Source: Bacteroidota bacterium
Lineage (GTDB): Bacteria; Bacteroidota; Bacteroidia; Chitinophagales; Chitinophagaceae
Length of the DNA: 22,686 nucleotides
Reading direction: 5' to 3'
NCBI GenBank assembly: GCA_023436425.1
Contig: JAEZJD010000291.1
Location: forward strand, 1-22,686
Below, piece after piece: positions 14,931 through 22,686 of the stretch. Every line of letters begins with the position of its first letter. The first letter of the stretch is position 1. The translations under genes were made by a program, and so were the position numbers. The notes under the pieces were generated by a model. It worked only from the letters and a program-made list of their open reading frames with translations, had not been told where the DNA came from and did no database searches.

Positions 14931-16625
14931 TTACCTCGCAAACCTGTACCGGCGCAGTTGCTGATAAATGATACCTACCATAATGATTAAAACAACGGGC
15001 AAAGCAATGGTGATAAGTTGCCATGATGTCTTTTGCTCATCCACTTTTTTTGTGTCTAACAGTCGTAGCACGATCTCTTTGTTACGCGTTTGAATAATCG
15101 TTTGCTTACTTGTAAGGTACTCGAGACAATTCAACAGAAAATCACGGTTGGCAAATTGAAATTCAAAGTTGCTGCCAACAGTAAACAAGTTGACCCCCAT
15201 CGGCAACGGACCTTGTTTTGGAGATACATCGTTTAGTACAATGTCACCATCTGCAACAACGATCATTGCAGTTTCTCTGCTTGTATTTTCTTTAAAGCCA
15301 CCCGTCGGGCCCAGAGAATCCCTCTGGGCAGCACTGAGCCTGTTTTTAAAAAAAGAAGTAAAATTTCCTTCAAGAAGAACAGCAGCAGGAATATCTTTTC
15401 TATTGAACACTTGTGGATCCGGCTGATTACGGTTTTCGTTGGGACTAATCAATGCAGGTGTACTGATTGACCGCGAGTTGGATGAACTCTGAAGTAGAAA
15501 AGTCTTCCTGATTTCTGCTTTTTCAATTGTGTCAATCGAGTTCACATACCTGCCGGCTACAAGGCCCAGGCCTTTGTTGATGATGTGATTTTCTTTCGAT
15601 TCGAAAAGCGGGTAATAATTCCAATGCAGAAACTCGTATTGTGGTTGTGTTTTGCTTCCGCCAACAGCGAAAGGAAGGAAATCACATTGCAGATCCATGA
15701 TCAGATCAGGATTTATTCTCACCCCATAATTGAACAACAAATCAGCTATGTTGAGCCCTCGCTCATAAGCAATTAATTTCGATTTGAAACTAAGGCTATC
15801 CTGTTCTGCATGAAGATTATCAATAAACCACAACACATTACCGCCCCGCATAATGTACTGATCAATTTTCAACTTTTCCATGTCGGTAAATTGCTCTGTG
15901 GGTTTTACAATCAGCAACACGCTAATACCGTCAGGAATAGCTTTTTGAGAAGCTACGTTGTATAAACCAAAATGATAATTGCTGCTGATGGTTTGCTGAA
16001 GATCGAACACCTGTGCGTTCATCGGCTGTCCGTTTCCAACCGCGTACGCTACAGATGGACGTTGCGGATTCGTCATTTGATCCAGCACTTTTGCAAACTG
16101 GTATTCCATTAATGCTTCAGCATTATTCAGGTCTGCAATGGTTGGATATCTTTTGCTGCTTTGAAATAGCGGAACTAAAGATTGATAGCTGCCGTACTTT
16201 AAAACAGCATACGGAAAAATGATCTTGTTTTCTTCACCGGCTTTCAGCTGCACGTTCACATTAATTGGGCTTGCGCCGATCGATTGAAGAGAGTCTGCCC
16301 AAGTTTTTCCAGAACCTGCCTCTGAAAGTGGGTCGACAAATCTGTACCTGATTTTAGATGCGTTTGTCTCACGCAGATCAGCTAAAAACTCCTGCGATGC
16401 GGCACTCAATCGCCTGAACTCGGCTGGTAAATCACCTTTTAAAAAAACATCGATTGTGACGACGCTGTCAAGCTCACGCACTAAATCTTTTGTAGCCGGT
16501 GTTATGGAATAACGGTTGTCTGCTGTGAGATCGAAACGTGCATGAAAATATGCGGCTAAAATGTTCACCACAACGGCAGCGGCAAAAAACAAAAGCCACC
16601 AGGAGAGTTGGTTTTTTCTTCTCAT
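14931..16625 (-). CDS. gldG: Gliding-associated ABC transporter subunit GldG
   Basis: 564 residues, the usual GldG length. An N-terminal membrane helix (about 9-27, LSWWLLFFAAAVVVNILAAY) and a C-terminal one (about 535-556) flank a large extracytoplasmic part. The start of that part, ARFDLTADNRYSITPATKDL, is the conserved opening of the GldG / ABC-transporter auxiliary domain. The internal segments VLLIVKPTEQFTDMEKLKID and GGNVLWFIDN fit the same domain, which resembles a GATase/IFT52-like fold. GldG works with GldF and the ATPase GldA; GldA is not in the window. It overlaps gldF by four bases (ATGA), implying coupled translation. It is required for gliding in Flavobacterium, but many non-gliding Bacteroidota also keep the pair. 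Confidence 0.92.
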   Translation of the reverse strand: MRRKNQLSWWLLFFAAAVVVNILAAYFHARFDLTADNRYSITPATKDLVRELDSVVTIDVFLKGDLPAEFRRLSAASQEFLADLRETNASKIRYRFVDPLSEAGSGKTWADSLQSIGASPINVNVQLKAGEENKIIFPYAVLKYGSYQSLVPLFQSSKRYPTIADLNNAEALMEYQFAKVLDQMTNPQRPSVAYAVGNGQPMNAQVFDLQQTISSNYHFGLYNVASQKAIPDGISVLLIVKPTEQFTDMEKLKIDQYIMRGGNVLWFIDNLHAEQDSLSFKSKLIAYERGLNIADLLFNYGVRINPDLIMDLQCDFLPFAVGGSKTQPQYEFLHWNYYPLFESKENHIINKGLGLVAGRYVNSIDTIEKAEIRKTFLLQSSSNSRSISTPALISPNENRNQPDPQVFNRKDIPAAVLLEGNFTSFFKNRLSAAQRDSLGPTGGFKENTSRETAMIVVADGDIVLNDVSPKQGPLPMGVNLFTVGSNFEFQFANRDFLLNCLEYLTSKQTIIQTRNKEIVLRLLDTKKVDEQKTSWQLITIALPVVLIIMVGIIYQQLRRYRFAR

Positions 16626-17341
16626 CTTTTGTGTAGATTTTGTTTTGTGAGGAGAAGAAAAAAAACAATAACACTCAGGAAGTAAACCACGTCACGGGTA
16701 TCGATAACTCCTCTGCTGATGCTCTGATAATGGAAGTTAATACCAATCATTTGTATGAAGTAGTCACTGCCGTTCTGAAAAACAGGCAACTGGCTAAGTG
16801 CATCAAACCCGAAGTAAAACAACACACATGCGACCACGGTGACAACAAAAGCAACAACTGAATTGGTGGTAAAACTGCTGACGCAAATACCTATTGCCAC
16901 GAAAACTCCGGTTAGTAGCAACAGACCTGTATAGGATCCCGCGGCAGCCCCGGCATCGATGCCCGTTGTAGATGCCAAATGATTAACAACAAAATAATAA
17001 ACAAGCGTAGGCAATAGCGCAATTGCAGCAACGAAAAATGAACCGAGAAACTTTCCTGTTACAATATCTCCTTTTCCGAGCGGTCGTGTTTGGAGTAATT
17101 CGAAAGTCCCGCTCTTAAATTCATCGGAAAAGCTGCGCATGGTGATAGCTGAAACGAGAAATAATAACAGCCATGGCGCGAAGGAAAAAAACTGTTCAAG
17201 TGTTGCGTATCCGCTTTCGAAAATATTATTCCGGAAAACGAATAGCACCAAACCATTTCCTAAAAGAAAAACAATTATTACGAGATAACCGGTGAGGCTG
17301 CTGAAGTATTGACGGAGTTCTTTTTTGCAGATAGCCCACAT
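16622..17341 (-). CDS. gldF: Gliding-associated ABC transporter permease GldF
   Basis: 239 residues with six hydrophobic stretches, matching ABC-2 type permeases. Conserved points are MWAICKKELRQYFSSLTGYL at the start, SAITMRSFSDEFKSGTFELL with the LLQTRPLG motif (about residues 60-88), and the closing RGVIDTRDVVYFLSVIVFFL, typical of GldF. The last part, LTKQNLHKR, overlaps the gldG start. It should form the membrane channel of the GldA-F-G transporter. The upstream 83-base gap is AT-rich and probably holds the promoter, though no perfect TAnnTTTG was seen there. Confidence 0.93.
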   Translation of the reverse strand: MWAICKKELRQYFSSLTGYLVIIVFLLGNGLVLFVFRNNIFESGYATLEQFFSFAPWLLLFLVSAITMRSFSDEFKSGTFELLQTRPLGKGDIVTGKFLGSFFVAAIALLPTLVYYFVVNHLASTTGIDAGAAAGSYTGLLLLTGVFVAIGICVSSFTTNSVVAFVVTVVACVLFYFGFDALSQLPVFQNGSDYFIQMIGINFHYQSISRGVIDTRDVVYFLSVIVFFLLLTKQNLHKR

Positions 17342-17424
17342 TGATGCAAAAAAAGAATTAAAAATGAAAAATTAAAAACGCGGTTGCCAAATAACTTCAA
17401 AATAAAATTCGCACTGAAGAAAAA

Positions 17425-17775
17425 TCAGACTGCGAAGCTCTCGCCGCAGCCGCAAGTCCTGCTCGCATTTGGATTATTGAAATAAAATCCTTTTCCATTG
17501 AGTCCCTCGGAAAATTCAAGCGTTGTACCTATCAAATACAATAGGCTTTTCATATCGGTGACCAATTTCACACCATCATATTCAAACACCTGGTCTGAAG
17601 CCTTTAACTGATTATCAAAATCCAGGCGATAGCTTAAACCAGAACAGCCGCCGCCAACAACTCCCACACGCAAGAAGTAGGAAGAATCATTTTCATGTCC
17701 GTCATCTTTCAACAACTGAAGGATTCGCTCCTTTGCTTTTTCGCTTACGTAAATTCCGCTCTCTGTGGCTGTCAT
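17425..17775 (-). CDS. Iron-sulfur assembly protein, HesB/IscA/ErpA family
   Basis: 116 residues, full length for the A-type carriers. The three conserved cysteines are present: C44 in GGGCSGLSY, and C108 and C110 in TCGCGESF near the C-terminus. The N-terminal ISEKAKERILQLL-type helix is also typical (read here as VSEKAKERILQLLKDD). A-type proteins bind a [2Fe-2S] or [4Fe-4S] cluster, or iron, and deliver it to target enzymes in the cytoplasm. It starts 47 bases after the cysteine desulfurase stop, so the two form a short desulfurase-carrier operon. No scaffold (IscU/SufB) or ferredoxin gene is present, so the rest of the pathway must be elsewhere. Confidence 0.95.
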   Translation of the reverse strand: MTATESGIYVSEKAKERILQLLKDDGHENDSSYFLRVGVVGGGCSGLSYRLDFDNQLKASDQVFEYDGVKLVTDMKSLLYLIGTTLEFSEGLNGKGFYFNNPNASRTCGCGESFAV

Positions 17776-17822
17776 GTCGCTGATGATTTAAACCTTAAAA
17801 TTACCTACGATTTTCGTACCTG

Positions 17823-19025
17823 TTACTCAATCTCATTGAAATTAACGCCTTGTTTATACATCTGCCACACAGGATTCGATTCCCTCAGCTCGTGTATTTT
17901 CATCTTTAGCCTCTCTACTGCAAAGTTTATTTCTTCTTCTGTTGTAAATCTCCCGAGGCTGAATCGCAGCGATCCATGTGCCATTTCATCGCTCAAGCCC
18001 ATAGCTTTCAGAACGTAAGACGGTTCGATAGAAGCCGACGTGCACGCCGACCCGGAAGATATCGCTATGTCTTTTTTCAAGCCAGACATCAAAGCATCGC
18101 CGTCGATGTAATGAAAGCCGACGTTACAAACATTTGGAAGCCGGTGTTCCGTACTTCCATTCACAAAACTGTTTTCTATTTCGAGTAGTTCACGTTGCAT
18201 CTTATTGCGCAAAAAAATAAGCCTCTCCGCATCGTTCACCATCTCCCGCATTGCGAGTTCGCATGCTTGGCCTAACCCGATTATGGAGGGCACGTTCAAT
18301 GTTCCACTTCGGAATCCGCGTTCATGGCCGCCGCCATGTATTTGCGCTGCAATTGCCACACGTGGGTTTCGCCTGCGCACATACAATGCACCCATCCCTT
18401 TCGGACCATAAAACTTGTGGGCACTCATGGCAAGCAAATCAATACCGCTCGCCTGCACGTCCACAGGGACTTTTCCGACCGCCTGTGTAGCATCTGAAAA
18501 AAAAAGAACTGAATGCTGTTTCGCTATGGCACCAATTTCTTTAACGGGCATGATCACGCCGGTTTCGTTATTGGCAAACATCACTGATATAAGTATGGTG
18601 CTGGGACGGACTGCCTGTTGCACCTGTTCAGCAGAAATCAGCCCATTTTTATCCACCGGCAAGTATGTGACTTCGGCGCCTTTTCTTTCAAGGTACTTGC
18701 AAGTGTCGAGAACAGCCTTATGCTCCACATTGGTGGTTATGATATGAGCACCTTTTGCACGATAGCTTTCAAACACACCTTTAATCGCAAGATTGGCTGC
18801 TTCGGTGGCTCCTGAAGTGAAAACAATTTCACGTGGTTCAGCGTTGATTAGTTGCGCCACTTGCTCGCGGGCTTTCTCCACTGCCGCTTCTGCCTGCCAT
18901 CCATAGTAATGATGTCGGCTTGCTGCATTGCCAAAAGTTTCTGTGAAAAAAGGCATCATTGCATCCACCACTCGGGGATCACAAGGCGTAGTCGCGTTAT
19001 AATCAAGATACACGGGCAACTTCAT
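17823..19025 (-). CDS. iscS: Cysteine desulfurase, IscS/NifS type
   Basis: 400 residues, class V aminotransferase fold. Key points are YLDYNATTPCDPRV (7-20), SGATEAANLAIKG (71-83), SDATQAVGKVPVD (177-189), the PLP lysine K204 in MSAHKFYGPKG, and the active cysteine C328 in SSGSACTSAS. This loop is the class I (IscS/NifS) form. The C-terminus ends VWQMYKQGVNFNEIE and lacks the short tail after the tryptophan seen in E. coli IscS, which helps contact IscU. It takes sulfur from cysteine as a persulfide and passes it to Fe-S assembly and tRNA thiolation. A perfect -7 element and an abutting palindrome lie just ahead of the ATG. Confidence 0.95.
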   Translation of the reverse strand: MKLPVYLDYNATTPCDPRVVDAMMPFFTETFGNAASRHHYYGWQAEAAVEKAREQVAQLINAEPREIVFTSGATEAANLAIKGVFESYRAKGAHIITTNVEHKAVLDTCKYLERKGAEVTYLPVDKNGLISAEQVQQAVRPSTILISVMFANNETGVIMPVKEIGAIAKQHSVLFFSDATQAVGKVPVDVQASGIDLLAMSAHKFYGPKGMGALYVRRRNPRVAIAAQIHGGGHERGFRSGTLNVPSIIGLGQACELAMREMVNDAERLIFLRNKMQRELLEIENSFVNGSTEHRLPNVCNVGFHYIDGDALMSGLKKDIAISSGSACTSASIEPSYVLKAMGLSDEMAHGSLRFSLGRFTTEEEINFAVERLKMKIHELRESNPVWQMYKQGVNFNEIE

Positions 19026-19029
19026 GTAT

Positions 19030-19037
19030 CAAATTTA
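19030..19037 (-). promoter_or_regulatory. Candidate -7 promoter element of iscS
   Basis: Minus-strand TAAATTTG, an exact TAnnTTTG match, ending only four bases before the iscS ATG. Transcription would begin at or within a few bases of the start codon, making the mRNA leaderless or nearly so. No -33 TTG is evident. If the start is wrong the promoter reading changes. Confidence 0.45.
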
Positions 19038-19053
19038 CCTGCTAATTCGCAGG
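19038..19053. repeat. Palindrome abutting the iscS promoter (candidate operator)
   Basis: CCTGCTAATTCGCAGG: five-base perfect arms (CCTGC/GCAGG) around a central AATT, with one mismatched pair. It directly touches the -7 element on its upstream side, where a bound repressor would block the polymerase. Candidate owners are an IscR-like or other Fe-S-responsive regulator; none is encoded here. Confidence 0.5.
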
Positions 19054-19098
19054 ACTGGCCGTTTGAAAGGCAATGCTAATTTTACCTAAACAGAAAAC

Positions 19099-19497
19099 AT
19101 GTTAAAGGTTGAGCATATTGGTATTGCAGTTAAATCACTTACTGCCTCTATTCCACTTTTCGAAAAACTGCTGAACACCCCGTGCTACAAAGAGGAGTTG
19201 GTAGCTTCAGAAAATGTAAATACGGCTTTTTTTAAAACAGGAGAAACAAAATTTGAGTTGTTAGAGTCAACTGCGCAAGATGGAGTGATCGCCAAATTCG
19301 TTGAGAAAAAAGGTGAAGGCATTCACCACATAGCTTTTGACGTGGAAAATATTTATGAAGAAATGAGCCGATTGAAATCCCAGGGTTTTCTATTGTTAAA
19401 TGATGAGCCAAAGCAGGGTGCCGACAATAAACTCGTTTGTTTTTTGCACCCGAAAAATACAAATGGAATATTAGTCGAACTTTGCCAATCCATCTGA
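19099..19497 (+). CDS. mce: Methylmalonyl-CoA epimerase
   Basis: 132 residues, the normal length for this vicinal-oxygen-chelate enzyme. Two paired beta-alpha-beta units are visible: VEHIGIAVKSLTASIPLFEK (4-23) and GIHHIAFDVENIYEEMSRLK (74-93). Metal ligands are expected at H6, H77 and E127 (ILVELCQS), with the PKQGADNKLV loop between. It converts the (R) and (S) forms of methylmalonyl-CoA, connecting propionyl-CoA metabolism to succinyl-CoA through the B12 mutase. It diverges from iscS across a 73-base gap and precedes a SulP gene by 41 bases. No mutase gene is in the window. The GIHHIAF motif makes lactoylglutathione lyase unlikely. Confidence 0.93.
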   Translation: MLKVEHIGIAVKSLTASIPLFEKLLNTPCYKEELVASENVNTAFFKTGETKFELLESTAQDGVIAKFVEKKGEGIHHIAFDVENIYEEMSRLKSQGFLLLNDEPKQGADNKLVCFLHPKNTNGILVELCQSI

Positions 19498-19538
19498 GCA
19501 TTTCTGCCGGCACAAATAGTTGAAAAATCCAATAGGCT

Positions 19539-21098
19539 ATGGAGCTATTAAACAGGCGACACAAGTTTTACATACGTTCGTTTCTGAGGCACGACCTGAA
19601 AGCGAGCATCACCGTGTTTTTCGTTGCACTGCCGCTCTGCCTTGGTATTTCACTAGCATCGGGAACTCCTGTGTACACGGGATTAATTGCCGGAATAATC
19701 GGTGGTTTGGTCATTCCTATCATCAGCAGATCGGAACTGAGCGTAAGCGGACCGGCCGCAGGATTAACGGCCATTTGCGCCACCGCAATCACTGATTTAG
19801 GGAGTTTGCAGATTTTTTTTCTTGCTGTTGCTGTTGGCGGAGTTCTTCAGGCATTGCTCGGTATTTTACGACTCGGCGGCTTCACACAATTCATTCCTTC
19901 GGCAGTAATAAAAGGCATGTTGGCTGCCATTGGCATACTTCTTATTTCTAAACAAATCCCGTTACTTTTTGGCTACGATCAGCCTGATTTTTGGACGGGC
20001 GAATTGTTCAATATCATTCGTTTGAACAATGCTTTTACACACATGGGCAGCTTGTATAAGCATAGCTCACTGGCAGTTTCATTGATTTCAGTTTTGGCGC
20101 TGCTCCTGTTAATTATTTGGAAATCCGCTGTAGCCAAGAAGTTTGTTTATCTGCCCACTTCATTTGTTACAGTGCTGTTTGGAATTTTACTTGCATTTCT
20201 CTTTCAAAAATATTTTTCTGCCTCGCAGCTAAAGCCAACGCATTTTGTTCATATTCCGGACAACATCATCTCTCAATTGAAATGGCCTGAATTTGATGCA
20301 GTGTTCAGCAACAAAGACATCTGGAAAAATGGCGTTATCATTTGTTTTGTCGCCTCGCTGGAAACCTTGCTCAGTATTGCTGCTATTGACAAACTTGATC
20401 CGTACAACCGCATCACTCCGCAAAACCGGGAATTAATAGCGCAGGGAACAGGAAATTTCTTCAGCGGCATGCTTGGTGGTATTCCGATAACGGCGGTAAT
20501 CGTTCGAAGTTCCGCCAACGCAGAGGCGGGAGGTAAAACAAGATTTTCTGCATTCACACACGGTATTTGGCTATTGATTGTTGTGCTATTTGCAACACGT
20601 GTCGTTAATATGATTCCGTATTGTGTATTGGCGGTTATTTTGATAAGAACCGGCTACAATCTTGCAAAACCAAAAATGATTTTTGGCGTTTTCAAACAGG
20701 GGCGGGAACAGTTCTTTCCGTTTATTGTCACCGTTGTTGCGATCTTATTTACCGATCTTCTGATTGGAGTTTTGATAGGCATTGCTTACAGCGTATATTT
20801 CCTCATAAAACACACTTTTCGGGCGGGCTACACGATGCAAGAAACGAGTGAAGGACATACCAAGCACGTAACGATAGAATTGGCGCTCAACGTCAGCTTT
20901 TTGAACAAACAAAGAATGCTTCAGATGCTCGACAAAATTCCTCCGTACTCTATCGTAGATATCAATGGATCTAAAAGTGTGTACATTGATCATGACATTT
21001 TAGAGATATTCCAGGATTTTAAATCGAAAGCTCATAACAAGCATATTCAGCTAAATCTTGTCGGTGTTCCGGAAGTGGAAACCATCGAACTTCATTAA
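19539..21098 (+). CDS. SulP-family anion transporter
   Basis: 519 residues with roughly ten to twelve membrane helices and a C-terminal STAS-like part at about 440-515. The SulP signatures are in the first helices: FFVALPLCLGISLASGTPVY (about 28-47), GLIAGIIGGLVIP, SRSELSVSGPAAGLTAICAT. Later come AAIDKLDPYNRITPQNREL and the GGIPITAVIVRSSANAEAG motif (about 314-333). Family members carry sulfate, bicarbonate, dicarboxylates or other anions, and the sequence does not say which. The STAS part lacks a conspicuous phosphorylation site, and no carbonic anhydrase is fused. The start MELLNRRHKFYIR precedes the first helix by a basic stretch. A terminator-like hairpin follows the stop. Confidence 0.92.
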   Translation: MELLNRRHKFYIRSFLRHDLKASITVFFVALPLCLGISLASGTPVYTGLIAGIIGGLVIPIISRSELSVSGPAAGLTAICATAITDLGSLQIFFLAVAVGGVLQALLGILRLGGFTQFIPSAVIKGMLAAIGILLISKQIPLLFGYDQPDFWTGELFNIIRLNNAFTHMGSLYKHSSLAVSLISVLALLLLIIWKSAVAKKFVYLPTSFVTVLFGILLAFLFQKYFSASQLKPTHFVHIPDNIISQLKWPEFDAVFSNKDIWKNGVIICFVASLETLLSIAAIDKLDPYNRITPQNRELIAQGTGNFFSGMLGGIPITAVIVRSSANAEAGGKTRFSAFTHGIWLLIVVLFATRVVNMIPYCVLAVILIRTGYNLAKPKMIFGVFKQGREQFFPFIVTVVAILFTDLLIGVLIGIAYSVYFLIKHTFRAGYTMQETSEGHTKHVTIELALNVSFLNKQRMLQMLDKIPPYSIVDINGSKSVYIDHDILEIFQDFKSKAHNKHIQLNLVGVPEVETIELH

Positions 21099-21104
21099 AC
21101 AAAA

Positions 21105-21128
21105 CACCCCAGGTAGAAACCGGGGGTG
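21105..21128. terminator. Hairpin between convergent SulP and rnc genes
   Basis: CACCCCAGGT and ACCGGGGGTG pair over ten positions with one mismatch around an AGAA loop. It lies seven bases past the SulP stop. On the minus strand it is followed by TTTTGTTT, a good terminator tail for transcripts from rnc. On the plus strand there is no T-run, so it may only protect the SulP mRNA end. Confidence 0.55.
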
Positions 21129-21365
21129 ATATCCTCAACGCCTAGAAAAATAAACTCACCGTTTTGATGAATCTATATGAATAATATTGTTAATGGAAAA
21201 ATAGAAATCTTGTTTGAAGGGCATGTTTGGTACGGATGATTGCAGTTGTTTTTGTAACAGCAACAAATGTATTCTGCGACTATTTTTTTTGCAAGCAGAA
21301 TTGCATTTTTATTTTCAAAAAAAATAACAGGTATGCAGAAAATGGGACGAAGTAAGTGGAAACAA
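21129..21365. other. Noncoding AT-rich gap downstream of rnc
   Basis: No gene was seen here. The region is AT-rich with several T and A runs. A weak hairpin, TGCAA-GCAGAA-TTGCA at 21290-21305, is followed by TTTTTATTTT on the plus strand and could be a second plus-strand terminator. A small imperfect stem lies at about 21240-21263. No promoter or RNA family was recognised. Confidence 0.4.
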
Positions 21366-22100
21366 CTATTCAACGCCGGGTGAATCCGAGTTCACTATTC
21401 GCAGTTTCTCCACTGCTAATTGAGCAGCAATTTGCGATGCATCTTTTTTATTAAACGCTTTTCCCTGTGCAATAACTTTTCCGTTTATAACCGCCGCAAC
21501 TGTAAACAAACGCCGACCATTCTCCAGTTTTTCGTCAATGGTTTCAAAGTCGAGTTGTTTACCATTTTTATTAGCCCAGCCGTACAATTTATTTTTTTGA
21601 TTTATTTCCAACGTTTCGAGATCATCAACAAACATGTGCGGCATAATGATGCGCTGGTTAACCCATTTGGTGGTCTTTTTGTAACCTTTGTCGAGGTAAA
21701 TGGCGCCGACGAGAGCCTCCAGTGTATTGCCAAAAATTTGGCTGGTTTTAAGCGATGAATCGCCCTTGTTATAAACCGTCACTTTCTTCAAACCCATCTT
21801 CACGGCAATATCATTCAATTGCTGACGGTTCACCATTTTGCTACGCATTTCGGTTAAAAAACCTTCTTCTTTGTAGGGATAGCGTTTGAACAAATAATCC
21901 GCGACCAGAGCGCTTAATATAGCGTCGCCGAGATACTCCAACCGTTCATTGTTTTGATCAATGTGATCTTTTACTGAGCGGTGAGTTAAAGAAGTTTTGT
22001 ACAAAGAAATATTTCCGGGAGAGTAGCCAAGAATTCCCTTCAGTTGCTTTTTAAAGGTCGGCGTTGAGTGTTTTTTATAGAGTGACTTCCAAAAATCCAC
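21366..22100 (-). CDS. rnc: Ribonuclease III
   Basis: 244 residues from a GTG start; no ATG exists near the N-terminus, and homology needs the early residues. The RNase III signature NERLEYLGDA is at 51-60, giving acidic residues E52, E55 and D59. The second catalytic segment is GNTLEALVGAIYLDKGY (124-140), where E128 is kept but the aspartate of the E. coli enzyme (D114) is N125. The double-stranded RNA-binding domain occupies about 168-236, ending KKDASQIAAQLAVEKL. It cleaves double-stranded rRNA precursors and other RNAs. It starts 20 bases after the fabF stop, the conserved acpP-fabF-rnc order. Confidence 0.94.
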   Translation of the reverse strand: MDFWKSLYKKHSTPTFKKQLKGILGYSPGNISLYKTSLTHRSVKDHIDQNNERLEYLGDAILSALVADYLFKRYPYKEEGFLTEMRSKMVNRQQLNDIAVKMGLKKVTVYNKGDSSLKTSQIFGNTLEALVGAIYLDKGYKKTTKWVNQRIIMPHMFVDDLETLEINQKNKLYGWANKNGKQLDFETIDEKLENGRRLFTVAAVINGKVIAQGKAFNKKDASQIAAQLAVEKLRIVNSDSPGVE

Positions 22101-22120
22101 GTGAAATTTTCACAGGTAAG

Positions 22121-22686
22121 TTAATCAGAATATTTCTTAAAGATAACACAGGCGTTGTGTCCGCCAAAGCCGAAAGTGTTACTCAGGGCTGCGTTCACAG
22201 TGCGCTTCTGGGCTTCGTGAAATGTGAAGTTGATTTTTGGATCAAGTTCGGGATCGTCGGTGAAGTGATTGATGGTGGGTGGAACAACATCGTGTTGCAC
22301 AGCAAAGATGCAAGCCATTGCTTCAATGACACCGGCAGCTCCCAGGCAGTGACCTGTCATTGATTTGGTGGAACTGATATTCAGATTATAGGTATGGTCG
22401 CCGAAAACATCTACAATGGCTTTCACTTCGGCAATGTCACCCAGGGGAGTGGATGTGCCATGTGTGTTGATGTAATCGATATCTGAAGGTTGCATACCTG
22501 CATCATCCAAGGCCTGGTGCATCACATTTTTTGCACCCATGCCTTCGGGATGAGGCGCGGTGATATGGTGAGCATCTGCTGTGGCGCCGGCGCCGGCTAC
22601 TTCGCAATAAATTTTTGCTCCACGCCGTATTGCATGTTCCAATTCTTCAAACATCACAACACCGGCAGCTTCTCCCATTACAAAAC
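22121..22686 (-). CDS. fabF: 3-oxoacyl-ACP synthase II (3' part)
   Basis: The last 188 residues or so of KASII, with the start beyond the right edge. Bases 22679-22684 continue the frame as Phe-Val before MGEAAGVVMFEELEHA, so the ATG at 22678 is internal. The catalytic histidines appear in NTHGTSTPLGD and in MTGHCLGAAGVIEA, and the family's closing segment NTFGFGGHNACVIFKKY is present. The active cysteine is upstream, outside the window. The enzyme condenses malonyl-ACP with acyl-ACP in fatty acid elongation. rnc follows in the same direction. Confidence 0.95.
   Translation of the reverse strand, partial: FVMGEAAGVVMFEELEHAIRRGAKIYCEVAGAGATADAHHITAPHPEGMGAKNVMHQALDDAGMQPSDIDYINTHGTSTPLGDIAEVKAIVDVFGDHTYNLNISSTKSMTGHCLGAAGVIEAMACIFAVQHDVVPPTINHFTDDPELDPKINFTFHEAQKRTVNAALSNTFGFGGHNACVIFKKYSD

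Overview
The window looks like chromosomal housekeeping DNA from a gliding-lineage Bacteroidota, most likely a Chitinophagaceae-type organism. This is inferred from gldF/gldG, the fused MurF-alanine racemase, a split transketolase, GC in the mid-forties, weak Shine-Dalgarno sites, and three perfect copies of the Bacteroidota -7 promoter element (TAnnTTTG) a short way upstream of start codons. No mobile element, CRISPR array, tRNA or rRNA was seen. No intergenic gap exceeds 270 bases.

Layout, left to right. Positions 2-3029 (+) hold the end of a LUD-domain (LutC-like) gene, lpxH (lipid A), a secreted beta-propeller-like protein translationally overlapping lpxH, and an MscS channel. Positions 3030-6003 (-) hold a secreted thioredoxin-like protein, a MerR-family regulator, and an ECF sigma operon. 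That operon is sigma factor, then a one-TM protein with three Y-x-VP-x-x-YF repeats (probable anti-sigma), then a secreted Spy/CpxP-like protein. Positions 6072-10076 (-) hold a four-gene run: DUF47, PiT phosphate transporter, GalE and a stand-alone C-terminal transketolase half. An OprO/P-type porin diverges from it at 10198-11495 (+). As written, its signal peptide and barrel lie in different frames.

Positions 11496-14874 (-) hold murF-alr and a TerC/Alx-type membrane protein. Positions 14931-17341 (-) hold gldG and gldF. Positions 17425-19025 (-) hold a HesB/IscA-type protein and a cysteine desulfurase. Positions 19099-21098 (+) hold methylmalonyl-CoA epimerase and a SulP transporter. Positions 21366-22686 (-) hold rnc and the 3' part of fabF.

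Most genes fit known families. The parts that most deserve a second look are the sigma/PYF-repeat/Spy-like operon, the porin frame break, the transketolase half with no partner, and three dyad symmetries placed right at promoters or start codons (4112-4138, 6018-6043, 19038-19053). I did not find a clearly new multi-gene system; the sigma operon is the nearest candidate.
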